Positions 1 to 9,217 are shown, counted from the stretch's first letter. The stretch: 22,562 nt of DNA from Chrysophaeum taylorii (GCA_029834535.1 JAQMWT010000219.1:1-22562), one strand, 5' to 3'. Program-made: numbers and translations. The notes: generated by a model not told the origin, from the letters alone.

Positions 1-1066
1 ACGTCGGGCGAGATTGCCTCGGTACCGGCCGTAGAGGCGCGTGCGAATGGTAGGGGCGACGACGTCAGCAAAGATGCCGAAAACCTCGGACAGGGCTGGG
101 ATGCCGGCCTCTTTGACGCTGCCGTGGACGCAGTCGAGCTGGCCGTCATGCCAGGTGGTCCGCGCTCCTCCGCGGTTGACAAGGTTGGCCCTGCGTGAGA
201 AGCACCTTGCCGTGAGCGTCGAGAACGACGTCAGTGCCCAGAATGCGAGTGCCCACGAGGCCCAAACAAGCTGGAGAGGGGTAGCCAAAGTACTGGGCAC
301 ACATCTCAGCCCAGCAGCGGTTGGGGATTTGAAGGCCAGAGCTGGGCCACGAGCTGATGAACGTGGTCGAGAAGCGATCCCATGAGGACGCCGCTACTCG
401 AAGTGCTTCGGTGATGGGAAAGGTGGCCGCAAGGCGCTGGAGTGCAGTGGCCCGAGCTGTCTGCGCTGGGAGGTTAGAGCACGCTGGAGTTGGGGTATGA
501 GCACGGGTGTCGAGATGGTGGGGTCGACGAGGACGCCCATGGAGACGAATTCGTGGGAGAGAGGACCGTCGACGAGATGAACGTTGGCGGGGTCGCCGGA
601 ACCAGCGCCGCCGTGGGAAGCCAGCGTGGTACGGAGATCAGCCCGAAGTCCGTCCACGCAGTCTCGAGTGCCCGCCACAGGCGGCAACCGGATGCGAGGA
701 GGTGGTGCCAACGGTGCAACTCGTTACCTGTGCGAAAAGAAGTGGCACCCAGGACCGAGGCGAGGCGGGGAAGGTAGCCAGGGACCTCCAAGGCACCCGT
801 AGGATCGCGAAGGTCGACGAGGTGTGGAGGGCCTGGGCCGCCGTGCCAACAAAGGCGGCGGGGCTGAGGTCGGCGCAGGAGCGAATGCCGCCACCCCCAC
901 TTCGAGCAGGAAGACGGAGGCGTTGGAGGACGATGCCGTTGGAGTCAAAAACCTGACGCGGATCTGCGCCAAGTGCTGTGGCGACGAAGCTGAGGGCGGC
1001 AACGTCGAAGCGGCGGAGCGCGCTCAAGGCATTGGTGGGGTAGCAGTGTTGCGCGATGTAGTCCAT
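1..1066 (-). pseudogene. C-terminal region of the retroelement protein, partial
   Basis: Several frames carry the protein downstream of the RT. Frame 638-1066 has a Leu-Pro-Ala-Arg-Ser-Gly-Gly-Gly-Gly-Ile-Arg-Ser stretch followed by Pro-Ala-Ala-Phe-Val-Gly, a combination common after the thumb in this kind of protist RT. Frames 474-791 and 394-711 continue it. Below about 385 an open minus frame includes a Cys-x2-Tyr-Phe-Gly-Tyr-Pro-like region and a Val-Leu-Asp-Ala-His-Gly stretch, and after another shift it runs off base 1. Relatives often end in a restriction-like endonuclease domain. The part visible here stops before any catalytic residues I could identify. At least three frameshifts occur. 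Confidence 0.6.
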
Positions 1067-2262
1067 GTGGCGATGCAGTAGCGGCCCAACGAGTACATGC
1101 AGTGGAGGGAGACGTTCTGGAGCTTGGTGCGAATACGGCTCATGTAGCTCACCTGAGCGTCAACCTCGCGTTGCAAGGTAGCTTCGACATAGGCATCTCC
1201 GGCGTGGCCGGGGGAGCCGATGGGCACACCGTAGATTACGAGGCCGTCGGCGACAACGGGGATACCAGCAAGAGTACGCGTGCCGTCAGGCGCAACTTGG
1301 ACGTGGTCGTGAACATCGGGGTGGTCGAGAAGCCCCATGCCAAGTGCCGGACAGAACGCCTCGCACTTGTCGAGGCGGAGCTCCTCGCCGCTAGCTTGGA
1401 TGTCGCGGGCGTACTGCAGGAGGGCGTCGACAACCTCACGAGGGGAACCAGAGATGACGCCGTCGTCCATGCCAAATCGGGCGTAGCCGGCACATGAACG
1501 TAAGCGGGTGTCAAGGGCCTGAGCGGCGTCATGCGTTGCCAGACAGTACGCCGGTGGATAGGTGGGGTCGCCTTGCTGGCCGCCTTCTTGAGAGTCGAAG
1601 GGGGCGCGATCGAGGCCGGTGGGGCCGTGGAGGGCCACCCAGGATGCCGGCCGCAATTGCTTGAACATAAAGTGGCCAAAGGCACGCAGCTTAGCGTTGG
1701 CGTGGTTTGCGAGTTTGTCCACGACGGTCCGGCGCTTGAGCTCGTTGAAGGCGTTGCGTTTGTCCAGCTTGATGATGACCTGGTCGGGGTACTGCTCCGC
1801 GTGGGTGCGGACGCCAAAGACGAGGCGCGAGGGGCCGCCCTTGACCCCGACGGCAACGTTGATCGGGTACAGTGCCTCAGAGAGCTCGGAGTGGAGGCTA
1901 CGCACAAGGCACCGTCCAGTGGCACGGCGGCGGACGGTGCCAATGCCGATAGGTCGAACGTCAGGTGCTTGGTTAGCGTCAGCGGCGCGTCGTTTTACCA
2001 ACGGAATGAGGGTTACCGTGGTGGTGATGAAGTAATACCAGTCAGGAAGAGCTCCACGAACGAACAAGGTCTCAAGGTTGTCGATTTTGTCCATCGCCGA
2101 GCGTGCCTTGACGTTGCTCGGGAAGGGCTGGGCGAAAACGGAGAGGAATTCATTGCGGCACTGGTCGGGGCCCACACCAGCCTTCGGCCGGAGCGTGCGG
2201 TAAGTTTCACGCAGGGCGACCGAGAGTGTGGCGAGCCCTTGCGGGTGGTTGGGCAAGTGTGA
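1024..2262 (-). pseudogene. Reverse transcriptase domain
   Basis: The minus frame 1024-2358 (444 codons, meaningful from about 2262) carries the RT core. Residues 134-140 give a Val-Arg-Pro-Ile-Gly-Ile-Gly stretch. Motif A is Leu-Asp-Lys-Arg-Asn-Ala-Phe-Asn at 198-205. Motif B is Glu-Gly-Gly-Gln-Gln-Gly-Asp-Pro at 258-265. Motif C is Gly-Met-Asp-Asp-Gly at 296-300, at about 1459-1473. All three catalytic Asp residues are present, but the aromatic residue usual before x-Asp-Asp is Gly. RT copies element RNA into DNA, probably by target-primed synthesis if the non-LTR assignment holds. The frame breaks near 1040, where the C-terminal part continues in another frame. Call as RT is firm; family is not. 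Confidence 0.92.
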
Positions 2263-2876
2263 AGGTCCTCCTTGCGAGCAGGATGTTTGGACACGAGTTG
2301 GCGCATGACGTCTGGGTGGCATGGGTCGGCGATGCCCAGGCTGGTGAGAATACGGCACGCCCGAGAGAGGTCGCCAGATTCAGCGAGTCGCAATGCACGA
2401 AGTGCGTCCGCGTCATCGTCGGGGGCCGCCCGTGAGCGTACATGGGAGCGCACGCGAGTCACGTCGTGGAGGTAGCCGTCAATGAGGAGGTCGTAACGCC
2501 CTGCGGCGAAGGCTGTAAAGCGGTCAGTGAGCACGTCGGGCCGACGGGCGCCGCCTCGTGGTGCTCGCCGAAGAAGTAGGCTGTGAAGGCTCATGTACCA
2601 AAGGAGGGCACGGTCACGAGCGTTATCGGAAGTGGCGTCTTCAAACCATGAACACACCTCGGCCATTGCGCTCGCCCATGCCTCGCGGAATTGGGCGGGA
2701 ATGGTGCGAATGCAAGAGCACGGCGATATAATGAGGTCTTTGATGGAGACCTCGTCGATCGCAGAGCGCAAATCGCTCAGGTCACGTGGACGGCGTGTCG
2801 GGAGGGAGGGCTGGCCCGGATGACGTAGGGTGGGCGGGGGCAACAGACGGTGGCGCCGAATGTGACCGAGGCCCAA
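2262..2876 (-). pseudogene. Helical domain preceding the reverse transcriptase
   Basis: After a short Pro/His-rich start, residues about 30-205 of this frame form a well-behaved, helix-rich domain. It includes a Leu-Arg-rich helix pair, a stretch of the type Arg-Ala-Leu-Arg-Leu-Ala-x2-Gly-Asp-Leu-Ser-Arg-Ala, and Lys-His-Pro near its end. In the protist RT families I know, a region of this kind sits immediately upstream of the RT fingers. Beyond about 2262 the frame turns to nonsense while the frame starting at 2358 continues the RT, which places a frameshift at about 2255-2270. It may support RNA binding or template handling, by analogy only. Confidence 0.6.
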
Positions 2877-2998
2877 TGGGAGAAATGCCAGGAGACGCGC
2901 TCGTGGGGGCTGCAGCCGTGACAGGGGTGTTGCGGTGGCTGGTGGCAGGGGCAGGGGCGCGGCGGTTGCCGGCGGCAGCGGCGGGGGTGGAGGAGGTG

Positions 2999-3514
2999 CT
3001 AGTAGTGGGGTGGTCCGGGTGCCAGCGGCAGGGGTGTGGCGGCTGGCTGTTGCATTCGCAGTGCGGTTGCCAGACGCAGTGGTGCGGCGGTTGCCAGCGG
3101 GAGGGTGGTAGGGGTGTTGCGGGTGCCAGTGGATCGCGTGCGGGAGCCAATGTGGGAGAGGCGGGCGGCACGGGCAGCTTGAGCAGCGTGGGCGGCAGCG
3201 CGATGGGCGAGGTAAGCGTCGGCGCTGGCAGCAGCGGCGGCGGCCCGTCCCGTGTCGAGTTGGAGTGCCGCAGCAGCGGCAGCAGCAGCGTGCATAGCGG
3301 CGAGATGGCGTTCCGCAGCAGCAGCGGCTCGAGCGGCAAGGGCGGCGTCGCGCATACGCGCTCGAATGCGATATCGGGCGGTAGTGGCGGCAAGGGCTGC
3401 AGCAAGTGGGAAAATGCGGTGGGGTGCGGCAGCGCGGACCTGGGGAGAGAGTGCACAGACACCCAGCGTTGATGAGGGCGGACCATGCGTATAGGACTGC
3501 GGCAGTTGGGGCAC
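2999..3514 (-). pseudogene. Alanine-rich helical segment of the retroelement
   Basis: Just 3' of the zinc finger this frame shows long Ala/Arg runs with regularly placed Ala, Leu, His and Arg, typical of extended helices. It then turns into repeats of Pro-Leu-Ala-Thr-Ala type encoded by imperfect GGTTGCCAG-like DNA repeats at about 2930-3130. The competing frame over the same bases is proline-rich and less protein-like, so I prefer this one, with a frameshift near 3500. No family is recognised. The low complexity means some of the open frame may come from composition alone. Confidence 0.4.
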
Positions 3515-3672
3515 GGCGGAAGGCGCGCGCGGTTGGTGGGCGCCACGTCAGGGTCGCCTTGGTCGCCGGCGAGGTTGCTTAGCGCCCACTGACCAACGCA
3601 GGCGTGGTGCAGGACCACGCGACAGCAGCGGACTTGGCAACGGGTAAAGCAAGGGCTGGAGCATATAGGACA
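3502..3672 (-). other. RING/PHD-like zinc finger coding segment
   Basis: In the minus frame 2782-4452 the spacing is Cys261-x2-Cys264, Cys272, Cys276 or 277, His282 or 283 with Cys285, a Trp at 289, then Cys314-x2-Cys317 in a CPNC context. This matches a C4HC3-type RING or PHD arrangement. I cannot choose between the two subtypes by eye. An extra Cys at 268 leaves the ligand set ambiguous. Confidence 0.6.
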
Positions 3673-3744
3673 AGCGCGGTCCCGGAGGTAGCTGACATAG
3701 CGGCCGGCCGTGTGGCGCAGGAAGCGGCGGATTATTGCCAGGGA

Positions 3745-4501
3745 TCGACGAGCACGTAATCGCTTCCAGGCTCGAAATTGGTGCTGAAGAAGGGCCGCTG
3801 CGTAGTGGAGTGGCGGGCCAGGAGTCTGGCGCAAGGCCGCGACGCGGTTTTGCCGGGCAGCACGTGCTTGAGCGTGTTGAGCGCGGGTGCGTATGACGCG
3901 GGCGACATCCGGATGTGCAGAGTTGGTGCATGCGCGTGAAGGCGAGGCAGATAGCGGCGGCTGAGGGTAGGTGACGGGCCCGAGGGTGGCGAGGAATTTG
4001 GCGTGGGTGTGGCAGACGCCGGGGAAGTATTGGTGGCAGTGGGTGTGACGGACTGTGTGGGCGTAGCAGGTGAGCGACGGGCACGGAGGTGCTGCCGAGC
4101 GCGAACAAAGCGCTGAAGACGGAGCGCGGCGGTGTGACGTGGCTGACCAGGAGCGCGGCGCAGGGTCGCAACGAGGTTCTGTCGAGCAGCACGTGCAAGA
4201 GTATGATGAGCGCGACTTCGGGCAGCACGAGCGGTGGACGAGAAAGTAGAGTGCGGGGCAGGGGTCGGAGGCAGAGCCGGTTGTGGTGGCGGAGGGGAGT
4301 TGGCGAGATCTGGGTCGCGGAGGCGGGCGGCGAGTGAGCCGGTGTGGCCGCAGCAGACGATGGAGGGCTGTCGGTAGCGAGAGCTCCCTGGGGTTGAGTC
4401 CGTGCGCGAAAGCGGCGCTGGAGACGAGTCGCAGCGTGGTGGCGAGACTCACCAGGATCGTGGCGCCGAGCTGCGACGAGGCTCAGCCGGGCTGCACGCG
4501 C
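3745..4501 (-). repeat. Three diverged IQ-motif repeat units
   Basis: Segments of about 100 bp at 4400-4501, 4090-4200 and 3745-3867 encode related peptides: Ala-Arg-Ala-Ala-Arg, a Val-Ala-containing helix, Pro-Gly, His, two small residues, then Leu-Gln-x3-Arg-Ala with a basic end. The copy starts are about 303 and 331 bp apart. Similarity is visible in both DNA and protein. Confidence 0.65.
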
Positions 4502-5215
4502 CTGGGCGTGTAGATGTTGGGTGCGTGCAGCGCGGGCGACCGCTGGCAAAGTGGGATGGGTGCAGGCTCGAGCACGATCGGTAGGCAAGGCGTGGAGACG
4601 CGGTAGGGGGCGTGCGACGAGCCAGGAGCCTCGACAGAGGGCGAAGGCGTTGGCGTGGGTGCGGGAGATGGCGGAGAGATGTCAGGGGCAGCGGTGTGCG
4701 CGGGAACCGGTGGCGGAGGATGGTCGACCTCAAGGTCCATGTCCGTGCCGGTGGGAAGAGGGTGTGTGCCAGACGATGGGAGGTTCTCGGCGGCAATGTG
4801 GGTGTACATGAAGGACGGTTCGAGGTCCATAGGCGCAGGCTCAAGTGGGACGGGGTCATGAACTGTGGCGGAGGACCGCTGGCGGTGTGGGCGGCGGCGA
4901 CGCGATGCAGGAGAGTTTTCGGCAGAGGGGCCGGGAGGGTGGGTGGCTGGCGCCGTGGTGGGTATTGGGAGGGGCGCGGTGGTATTGGCGTTCCCCGCGA
5001 TCGGTGGAGGCGCGATGTCCGTAGCAACAGACCCGGATGGTGGCGCGCGGCGGCGGGGGCCATGGCGGCGCGGTGCCGGTGTCGCAGCGGGCGGAGGGGG
5101 AGTCGCATTGGTGGGTTCCCGTCGGCGAGGGGGAGTAGCGGACCCTGCCTCCGATGACTCCAGGTCCATAGCCACAGGCCCAGGAGGTGTGGTGTCAGCG
5201 GGCGTGGGGAAGACC
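4483..5215 (-). pseudogene. Retroelement proline-rich segment with MDLE motifs
   Basis: This frame continues the element protein after a frameshift near 5200. It is dominated by Pro, Ala, Thr and Ser and is probably disordered. A short acidic motif, Met-Asp-Leu-Glu, recurs three times (plus-strand positions about 5165, 4825 and 4735), and a variant Met-Gly-Leu-Asp sits just upstream at about 5270. Apart from these islands it is low-complexity, and I recognise no family. The frame ends at a stop near 4483, and the IQ-like repeat frame takes over at about 4588. It may be a linker between the N-terminal basic part and the IQ and zinc-finger part, with the motif as a possible docking site. That role is inference. 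Confidence 0.5.
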
Positions 5216-5939
5216 TGCGGCGACGGGAGTGGTGTCGGTCTGGTCCGGGTGCGGGAGGAGGGGAATCCAGCCCCATGTCCGTGGACGGTGGAGTGGTGAG
5301 CTCCTGTCGGCGCTGACGACGAGGACGCGGAGCATGCGGACCTGAGGACGTATCCGAGGTTGCAGGAGACTCCGCACGAGGGGCGGACTCCTGTTGGTGC
5401 CGGTGGGGAGGATGAGGAGCAGGCGTGGCTGGGGGCGCAACCGAGGGTGCCGGTGATTCCACACGAGGGGCGGACTCCTGTCGGCGTCGATGGCGAGGCC
5501 GACGAGCGGGTGTGGCTGGGGGTGGCTCCGAGGTTGCAGGTGACGCCGCACGAGGGGCGGACTCCGAGGCAGCTCCACGGGGATCGCGATGTTGCTCGTA
5601 AGGGAGAAACGCGTCAAGAGCAAGGCCAAGGGCCACGGAAGTGGCATGGCGCGAAACAAAAGCGACGCGTTTGAAGAAGGTGGCGAAAGGCCGCGGGACA
5701 TGACCGTAGACTCTGCGTGCCTCGGCGTGCGTGAGAATAAGGCAACCATAGATGGCAGGGCATCGGGCGGATCGATGCAAAGGATCACGCTGAACCGCAC
5801 GGCGGAGCGACCAGAAGCCGCGCATGAGACGCAGCTGGGCCGCCCGCGAGTAGCAGCAATGGCGGTGGCAACGATGATTGCGGTGGGCGAGGCGGTGGCG
5901 AGCACGAGCGTGTGAGATCCGCACGAGCGTGCTGACCAA
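5195..5939 (-). pseudogene. Retroelement N-terminal segment, basic then proline-rich
   Basis: This is the first readable part of the element protein. The first 40 or so residues are rich in Arg, His and Cys. A less biased stretch follows (residues about 40-125), then an Ala/Pro/Ser/Glu-rich stretch made of 29-residue repeats encoded by the 87-bp DNA repeat at 5295-5570. Beyond about 5200 the same frame degrades into low-complexity Arg/Pro/His sequence, while a neighbouring frame continues the acidic and proline-rich pattern, so a frameshift lies near 5200. In ORF1-like regions such basic, disordered segments often bind RNA. I infer that by analogy only, since I recognise no named domain. The true start is unknown, because the sequence before 5939 runs into repeat copy A. 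Confidence 0.5.
5295..5570 (-). repeat. 87-bp coding minisatellite, about 3.2 copies
   Basis: The plus-strand string CACGAGGGGCGGACTCC begins at 5375, 5462 and 5549, a constant period of 87 bp (29 codons). A more diverged partial unit precedes it at about 5295-5374. On the coding (minus) strand each unit encodes a segment of the type Glu-Ser-Ala-Pro-Arg followed by a Pro/Ala-rich linker and a basic patch. The period is a multiple of three, so copy number can change without shifting the frame. Confidence 0.85.
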
Positions 5940-5958
5940 GTTGCAGAGGGCGGTAAGA

Positions 5959-6875
5959 GGTGTTTGTCTCCCGATGTAGGGTAAGGATCATGTAGGCCCG
6001 CGAGTCAGACATTGATCCTCCAAGCCGTCTCCGGCGACCTCGCAGACTGTTTCCACGACCCGCGGCGGCTCTTTCAGCGCGCCATTCTCACGCCCCGTCG
6101 AAACGATGTTGTCGATGCTGACTACGCGCGCGTGACCGCGGCCTTTTTTTCCCGAAGACGAGGCGTCGGAGTTCTTTTCGGCCGACTAGGTTGGGTCGGA
6201 AGCCGACGCCTCGCTCTTTACAGTCGAGTTTTCAACTCCCTGACAACCAACGGCATGCTGACTTTGATCGCGAGCGTAAAGTCTTCGCAACCTCGACCCG
6301 TCGCACGGCCACTGCAACGGTACCAGATACATGATCGATCGTGTGGTGTCACCGAGGCTCCTCCAACCTGTATCCCTTAAGGCCCGCCGACGCCAAACGA
6401 ACAACAAGAGCCAGGGCCAGACGCCCCGCGAGGTCGGCGTCCTCTCGCCCAAGCCCGTCGTCTGTCACGTCCAGCTCTACGTGGCTCTCTGTCGATCGGC
6501 AACCCCGAGTATATGCTCTTCTGAGTCGACGACACCACTCTACCCCACACGTGCTGCGCAATACCGATAAGCCCCCTCCCGGCGTCTACACGCGCACTGT
6601 AGGTGAACTTACTGGGACCAGGTGAACTTACTGGGGTTTGAGATTGGGACTAGGTGAACTGAGTGACCAGGTGAACTTACTGGGACCAGGTGAGCTTACT
6701 GGAGTTTTTTGACAACTCAAACTCAAAGGTTGGCGGCGCGTGCGGATCAAAGCAGCTTAGATTGGCGGAGGTGAGAGCGACGAGCTCAAAGGAGAGTGGG
6801 GTGAGTGGATGTGAGCACGAGTGGGTTTACGCCGGGATAGAGATTGGGACTAGGTGAACTTACTGGCCTGCACTT
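5959..6875 (+). mobile_element. Non-autonomous repeat copy A, 5'-truncated
   Basis: From about 5959 the sequence matches copies B (inverted) and C over about 900 bp, with scattered substitutions and small indels. It lacks the start module seen in C (TCCTTACTACTAATCG and the 105-bp duplication) and ends in an array of GGTGAACTTACTGG-type repeats followed by GGCCTGCACTT. Matching 70- and 79-codon open frames occur in all three copies on opposite strands, but the differences look random with respect to codons, so I do not call genes. It sits against the 5' side of the RT element and may have truncated it. The element class is unknown. Confidence 0.75.
6602..6866 (+). repeat. GGTGAACTTACTGG array in copy A
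   Basis: The core GGTGAACTTACTGG recurs several times with linkers GACCA or a longer GAGATTGGGACTA type. A non-repetitive block at about 6710-6835 separates two clusters. The same arrangement occurs in copies B and C. Confidence 0.85.
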
Positions 6876-7065
6876 GTCGACATTTAAAGACAAACAAACA
6901 GACCCCACAAACCCACCCACATCCTTCATGCTCCCCACACACACCCCCCTCTTAGCAGTCGACATTTAAAGACAAACAACCAGACAGACAGACCCCCCCT
7001 CTTAGCAGTCGACATTTAAAGACAGACAGACAGACAAAGAAACATCTGTCGATTAGTAGTAAGGA
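6876..7065 (-). mobile_element. Repeat family partial copy D (start module)
   Basis: Read on the minus strand from 7065, this begins TCCTTACTACTAATCGACAG, like copy C. It runs through TGTC/TGTT-rich sequence and three units containing TTTAAATGTCGACTGC or its start. At 6875/6876 it is cut within TGTCGA|CTGC by the terminal end of copy A. It is therefore a fragment of the same family in the orientation opposite to A. Confidence 0.7.
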
Positions 7066-7131
7066 CATTTAGTATGATTTACTTAAAGCACCAAGGGGAA
7101 TGCTAGAATGCTGTGAATACTTACTTGGGAA
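7066..7131. other. Unique spacer between copies D and B
   Basis: About 66 bp of AT-rich sequence that does not match the repeat family. I see no gene or motif in it. Confidence 0.5.
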
Positions 7132-7136
7132 TAAAC

Positions 7137-8144
7137 AAGTGCAGGCCAGTAAGTTCGCCAGTAAGTTCACCTAGTCCCAATCTCTAACCCCAGTAAATTC
7201 GGCGTAAACCCACTCGTGCTCACATCCACTTTCCTTCGAGCTCGTCGCCGTCACCCCCGCCAATAAGCTGCTTTGACCCGCACACGCCGCTAAGCTTTGA
7301 GTTTATTCTAAAAGCCTCAGTAAGTTTGCACTTGGTCTCAGTAAGTTCACCTGGTCACTAAGTTCACCTAATCCCAATCTCTAACATCCGTAAGTTCACC
7401 TGGTTCCAGTAAGTTCACGTGGTCCCAGTAAGTTCACCTATAGTGCGCGTGTAGACGCCGGGAGGGGGCTTATAGGTATTGCGTAGCACGTGTGGGGTAG
7501 GGTGGAGTCGTCGACTCAGAAGAGCATATCCCCGGGGTTGCCGATCGACAGAGAGCCACGTAGAGCTGGACGTGACAGACGACGGGCTTGGGCGAGAGGA
7601 CGCCGACCTCGCGGGGCGTCTGGCCCTGGCTCTTGTTGTTCGTTTGGCGTCGGCGGGCCTTAAGGGATACAGGTTGGAGGAGCCTCGGTGACACGACACG
7701 ATCGATCATGTATCTAGTACCGTTGCAGTGGCCGTGCGACGGGTCGAGATTGCGAAGACCTTAAGCTCGCGCTCAAAGCCAGCATGCCGTTGGTTGTCAG
7801 GGAGTCGAAAACTCGACTGTAAAGAGCGAGGCGTCGTCTTCCGACCCAACCTAGTCTGCCTAAAAGAACTCCGACGCCTCGTCTACGGGAAAAAAAGGCC
7901 GCGGTCATGCGCGCGTTGTCAGCATCGACAACATCGTTTCGACGGGGCGTGAGAATGGCGCGCTGGCTGAAAGAGCCGCCGCGGCTCGTGGAAATAGTCT
8001 GCGAGGTCGCCATAGACGGCTTGGAGGATCACTGTCTGGCTCTCGCGCCTACCTGATCCTTACTCTCGCGCCTACATGATCCTTACCCTAAATCGAGGGA
8101 CAGACAGACAAACAAACATCTGTCGATTAGTAGTTAGGACCCAG
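7137..8144 (-). mobile_element. Non-autonomous repeat copy B with 5-bp flanks
   Basis: This is copy A/C sequence in reverse. The minus strand begins CTGGGTCCTAACTACTAATC at 8144 and ends in the GGTGAACTTACTGG array plus GGCCTGCACTT at 7137. The direct repeat TAAAC flanks it at 7132-7136 and 8145-8149, which fits a 5-bp target duplication. It lacks the 105-bp duplicated module of copy C but has a short internal duplication of a GTAAGGATCAGGTAGGCGCG-like segment at 8041-8090. No coding capacity is credible. A solo LTR of an unknown element is possible because of the 5-bp duplication, but the ends are not TG...CA. Confidence 0.7.
7146..7438 (-). repeat. GGTGAACTTACTGG array in copy B
   Basis: On the plus strand it reads as CCAGTAAGTTCACC repeats with the same two linker types as in copies A and C. 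Several units carry single-base changes. Confidence 0.85.
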
Positions 8145-8231
8145 TAAACGTTTCCCAACAGTTCCGTTCCTGTCATGTATCACCGTTGCCTTATCCGTTG
8201 CTCCAACAGTGGACGTTTGTGAGTGGCGAGC

Positions 8232-9051
8232 ATGGAACGCAAGCTGCGACCCTTGCCGGAGTGTTTCCGCGCGGCTCTCCTAGCGATGAGAGAAAAAGAG
8301 GTCTCTGGGTCTGTGCAGAAAATGGCACGCGAGGCGTGCGCGCTCATGGGGTGGAACTACGAAGGAATGATGAAAAACGGTAAATTCACCGGCATTGCGC
8401 AGGCGCTTGCGGACGAGCTCGGACTCGACATCTACGAGGCGGAGAGCAAGCCGTTGCGCAGGGAGCGCGAGGAGGCGGCTCTAAAGACGACGCCGAATGA
8501 GCGTCCCGCCCGTCGGCGACGCGGCGAGAAGGATGATGCCGGTGAAGACGTGCGCGCCCTCGCCGACGCTGCTCGCCGCAGGCTGCACTTGGTCGCGAAC
8601 GGTGTTGAGGACAACTACGACAAAGAGGAGCGGCGGACTGCGCCCAGCCGAAGAACTCCGGTAGTATGGACGAGGTCGACGAAGACGACGATTGGTCGGA
8701 ACCGATCCAGTCGCAGTCGCCAGCGTCACCCCACACGGCGCCAGCGCCACCCCGCTGCAGGGCAAAAACCTCGACGACGCCCTCGCCATCGTCGGAGTGG
8801 GCTACCACTTGCGCAAGCTCAATTACGTCGATCTGGCCAAGCCCCCAATCCTCTTCACGTGCAGCTGTCCTCACTTCTGGCACTATTATAAATGCAAGCA
8901 CGCCTTGGGCCTCGCCATCCACCTCAAGAAAACCAACATCCCGGACGCGATGCAGACCCAGGTGTTCCGTTCCCGCCGCGCTGGCCGGAAACCCAGAGCT
9001 CGCGGCGGCGAGGCCCTCCGCGCCGCCAGATTCTTTGCCCAGCCCTAGCTT
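8232..9051 (+). pseudogene. SWIM zinc-finger protein, frame-disrupted
   Basis: The first ATG at 8232 opens a frame with a helical N-terminal domain of about 75 residues and then a charged region. At about 8655 the acidic stretch Met-Asp-Glu-Val-Asp-Glu-Asp-Asp-Asp continues in a second frame. From about 8730 a third frame carries a SWIM finger. In frame 8692-9048 it reads Cys57-x-Cys59-x8-Cys68-x-His70 (8860-8901), followed by a basic Gly-Arg-Lys-Pro-like tail, and stops at 9049-9051. SWIM fingers bind DNA or protein and are often found at the C-terminus of MULE-type transposases. No DDE core is visible here. Two indels or unrecognised introns break the frame. I favour decay, because no clear splice sites stood out. 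It may be a MULE-derived or host gene. Confidence 0.6.
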
Positions 9052-9217
9052 GGCTCTCGTCTAACCTTCATCACCACCGTCGCGTGTTAACTAAGTGCGC
9101 CTGCTTTTTGTTGGGGCTGCGGTGCGCACGGGGAAAGGAAGGGGCGAAGCATGTGGGGACAAGTGGGGACGGTTGGATTGGAAATGTTAATGCGGCTCCA
9201 ATAATGATGGAAAGGCT
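9052..9217. other. Short stretch without a recognised gene
   Basis: Bases between the SWIM stop and the minus-strand gene remnant. I see no motif, repeat or RNA gene. Confidence 0.4.

Larger units (their letters stand above)
3502..4588 (-). pseudogene. IQ-like repeats and C4HC3 zinc finger of the retroelement
   Basis: Two overlapping minus-strand frames (3548-4588 and 2782-4452) share this part of the element protein. Three copies of a helix-like segment of about 35 residues occur, each ending in an IQ-type core: Leu-Gln, three residues, Arg-Ala, then basic residues. They lie at about 4400-4501, 4090-4200 and 3745-3867. After the third copy comes a Cys/His-rich zinc-finger-like domain at 3502-3672. 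IQ motifs bind calmodulin or EF-hand light chains in other proteins. RING and PHD fingers act in ubiquitin transfer or chromatin reading. Either function here is inference. The spacing between the repeats suggests duplication of a unit of about 300-330 bp. Frame changes between the copies show decay. Confidence 0.55.
1..5958 (-). mobile_element. Decayed RT-bearing retroelement, cut by left window edge
   Basis: Minus-strand reading frames follow one another from about 5939 down to base 1 and together look like one long element protein. The order is a basic N-terminal part, a proline-rich repeat region, IQ-like repeats, a zinc finger, an alanine-rich region, a helical pre-RT domain, RT motifs and a C-terminal region. 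The frame changes at least six times (near 5200, 4500, 3500, 2262, 1040 and 700), so the copy is dead. I see no LTR, integrase or protease, which fits a non-LTR-type element. The 5' side meets repeat copy A at about 5959. The 3' side continues beyond base 1, so its tail and target duplication cannot be checked. The many long plus-strand frames here are shadows of this GC-rich coding sequence. Confidence 0.8.

Noticed and set aside
1531..2262. Long plus-strand open frame of 243 codons opposite the RT
   Set aside because: It lies exactly over the minus-strand RT motifs in GC-rich sequence and has no recognisable domain. It is a shadow frame.
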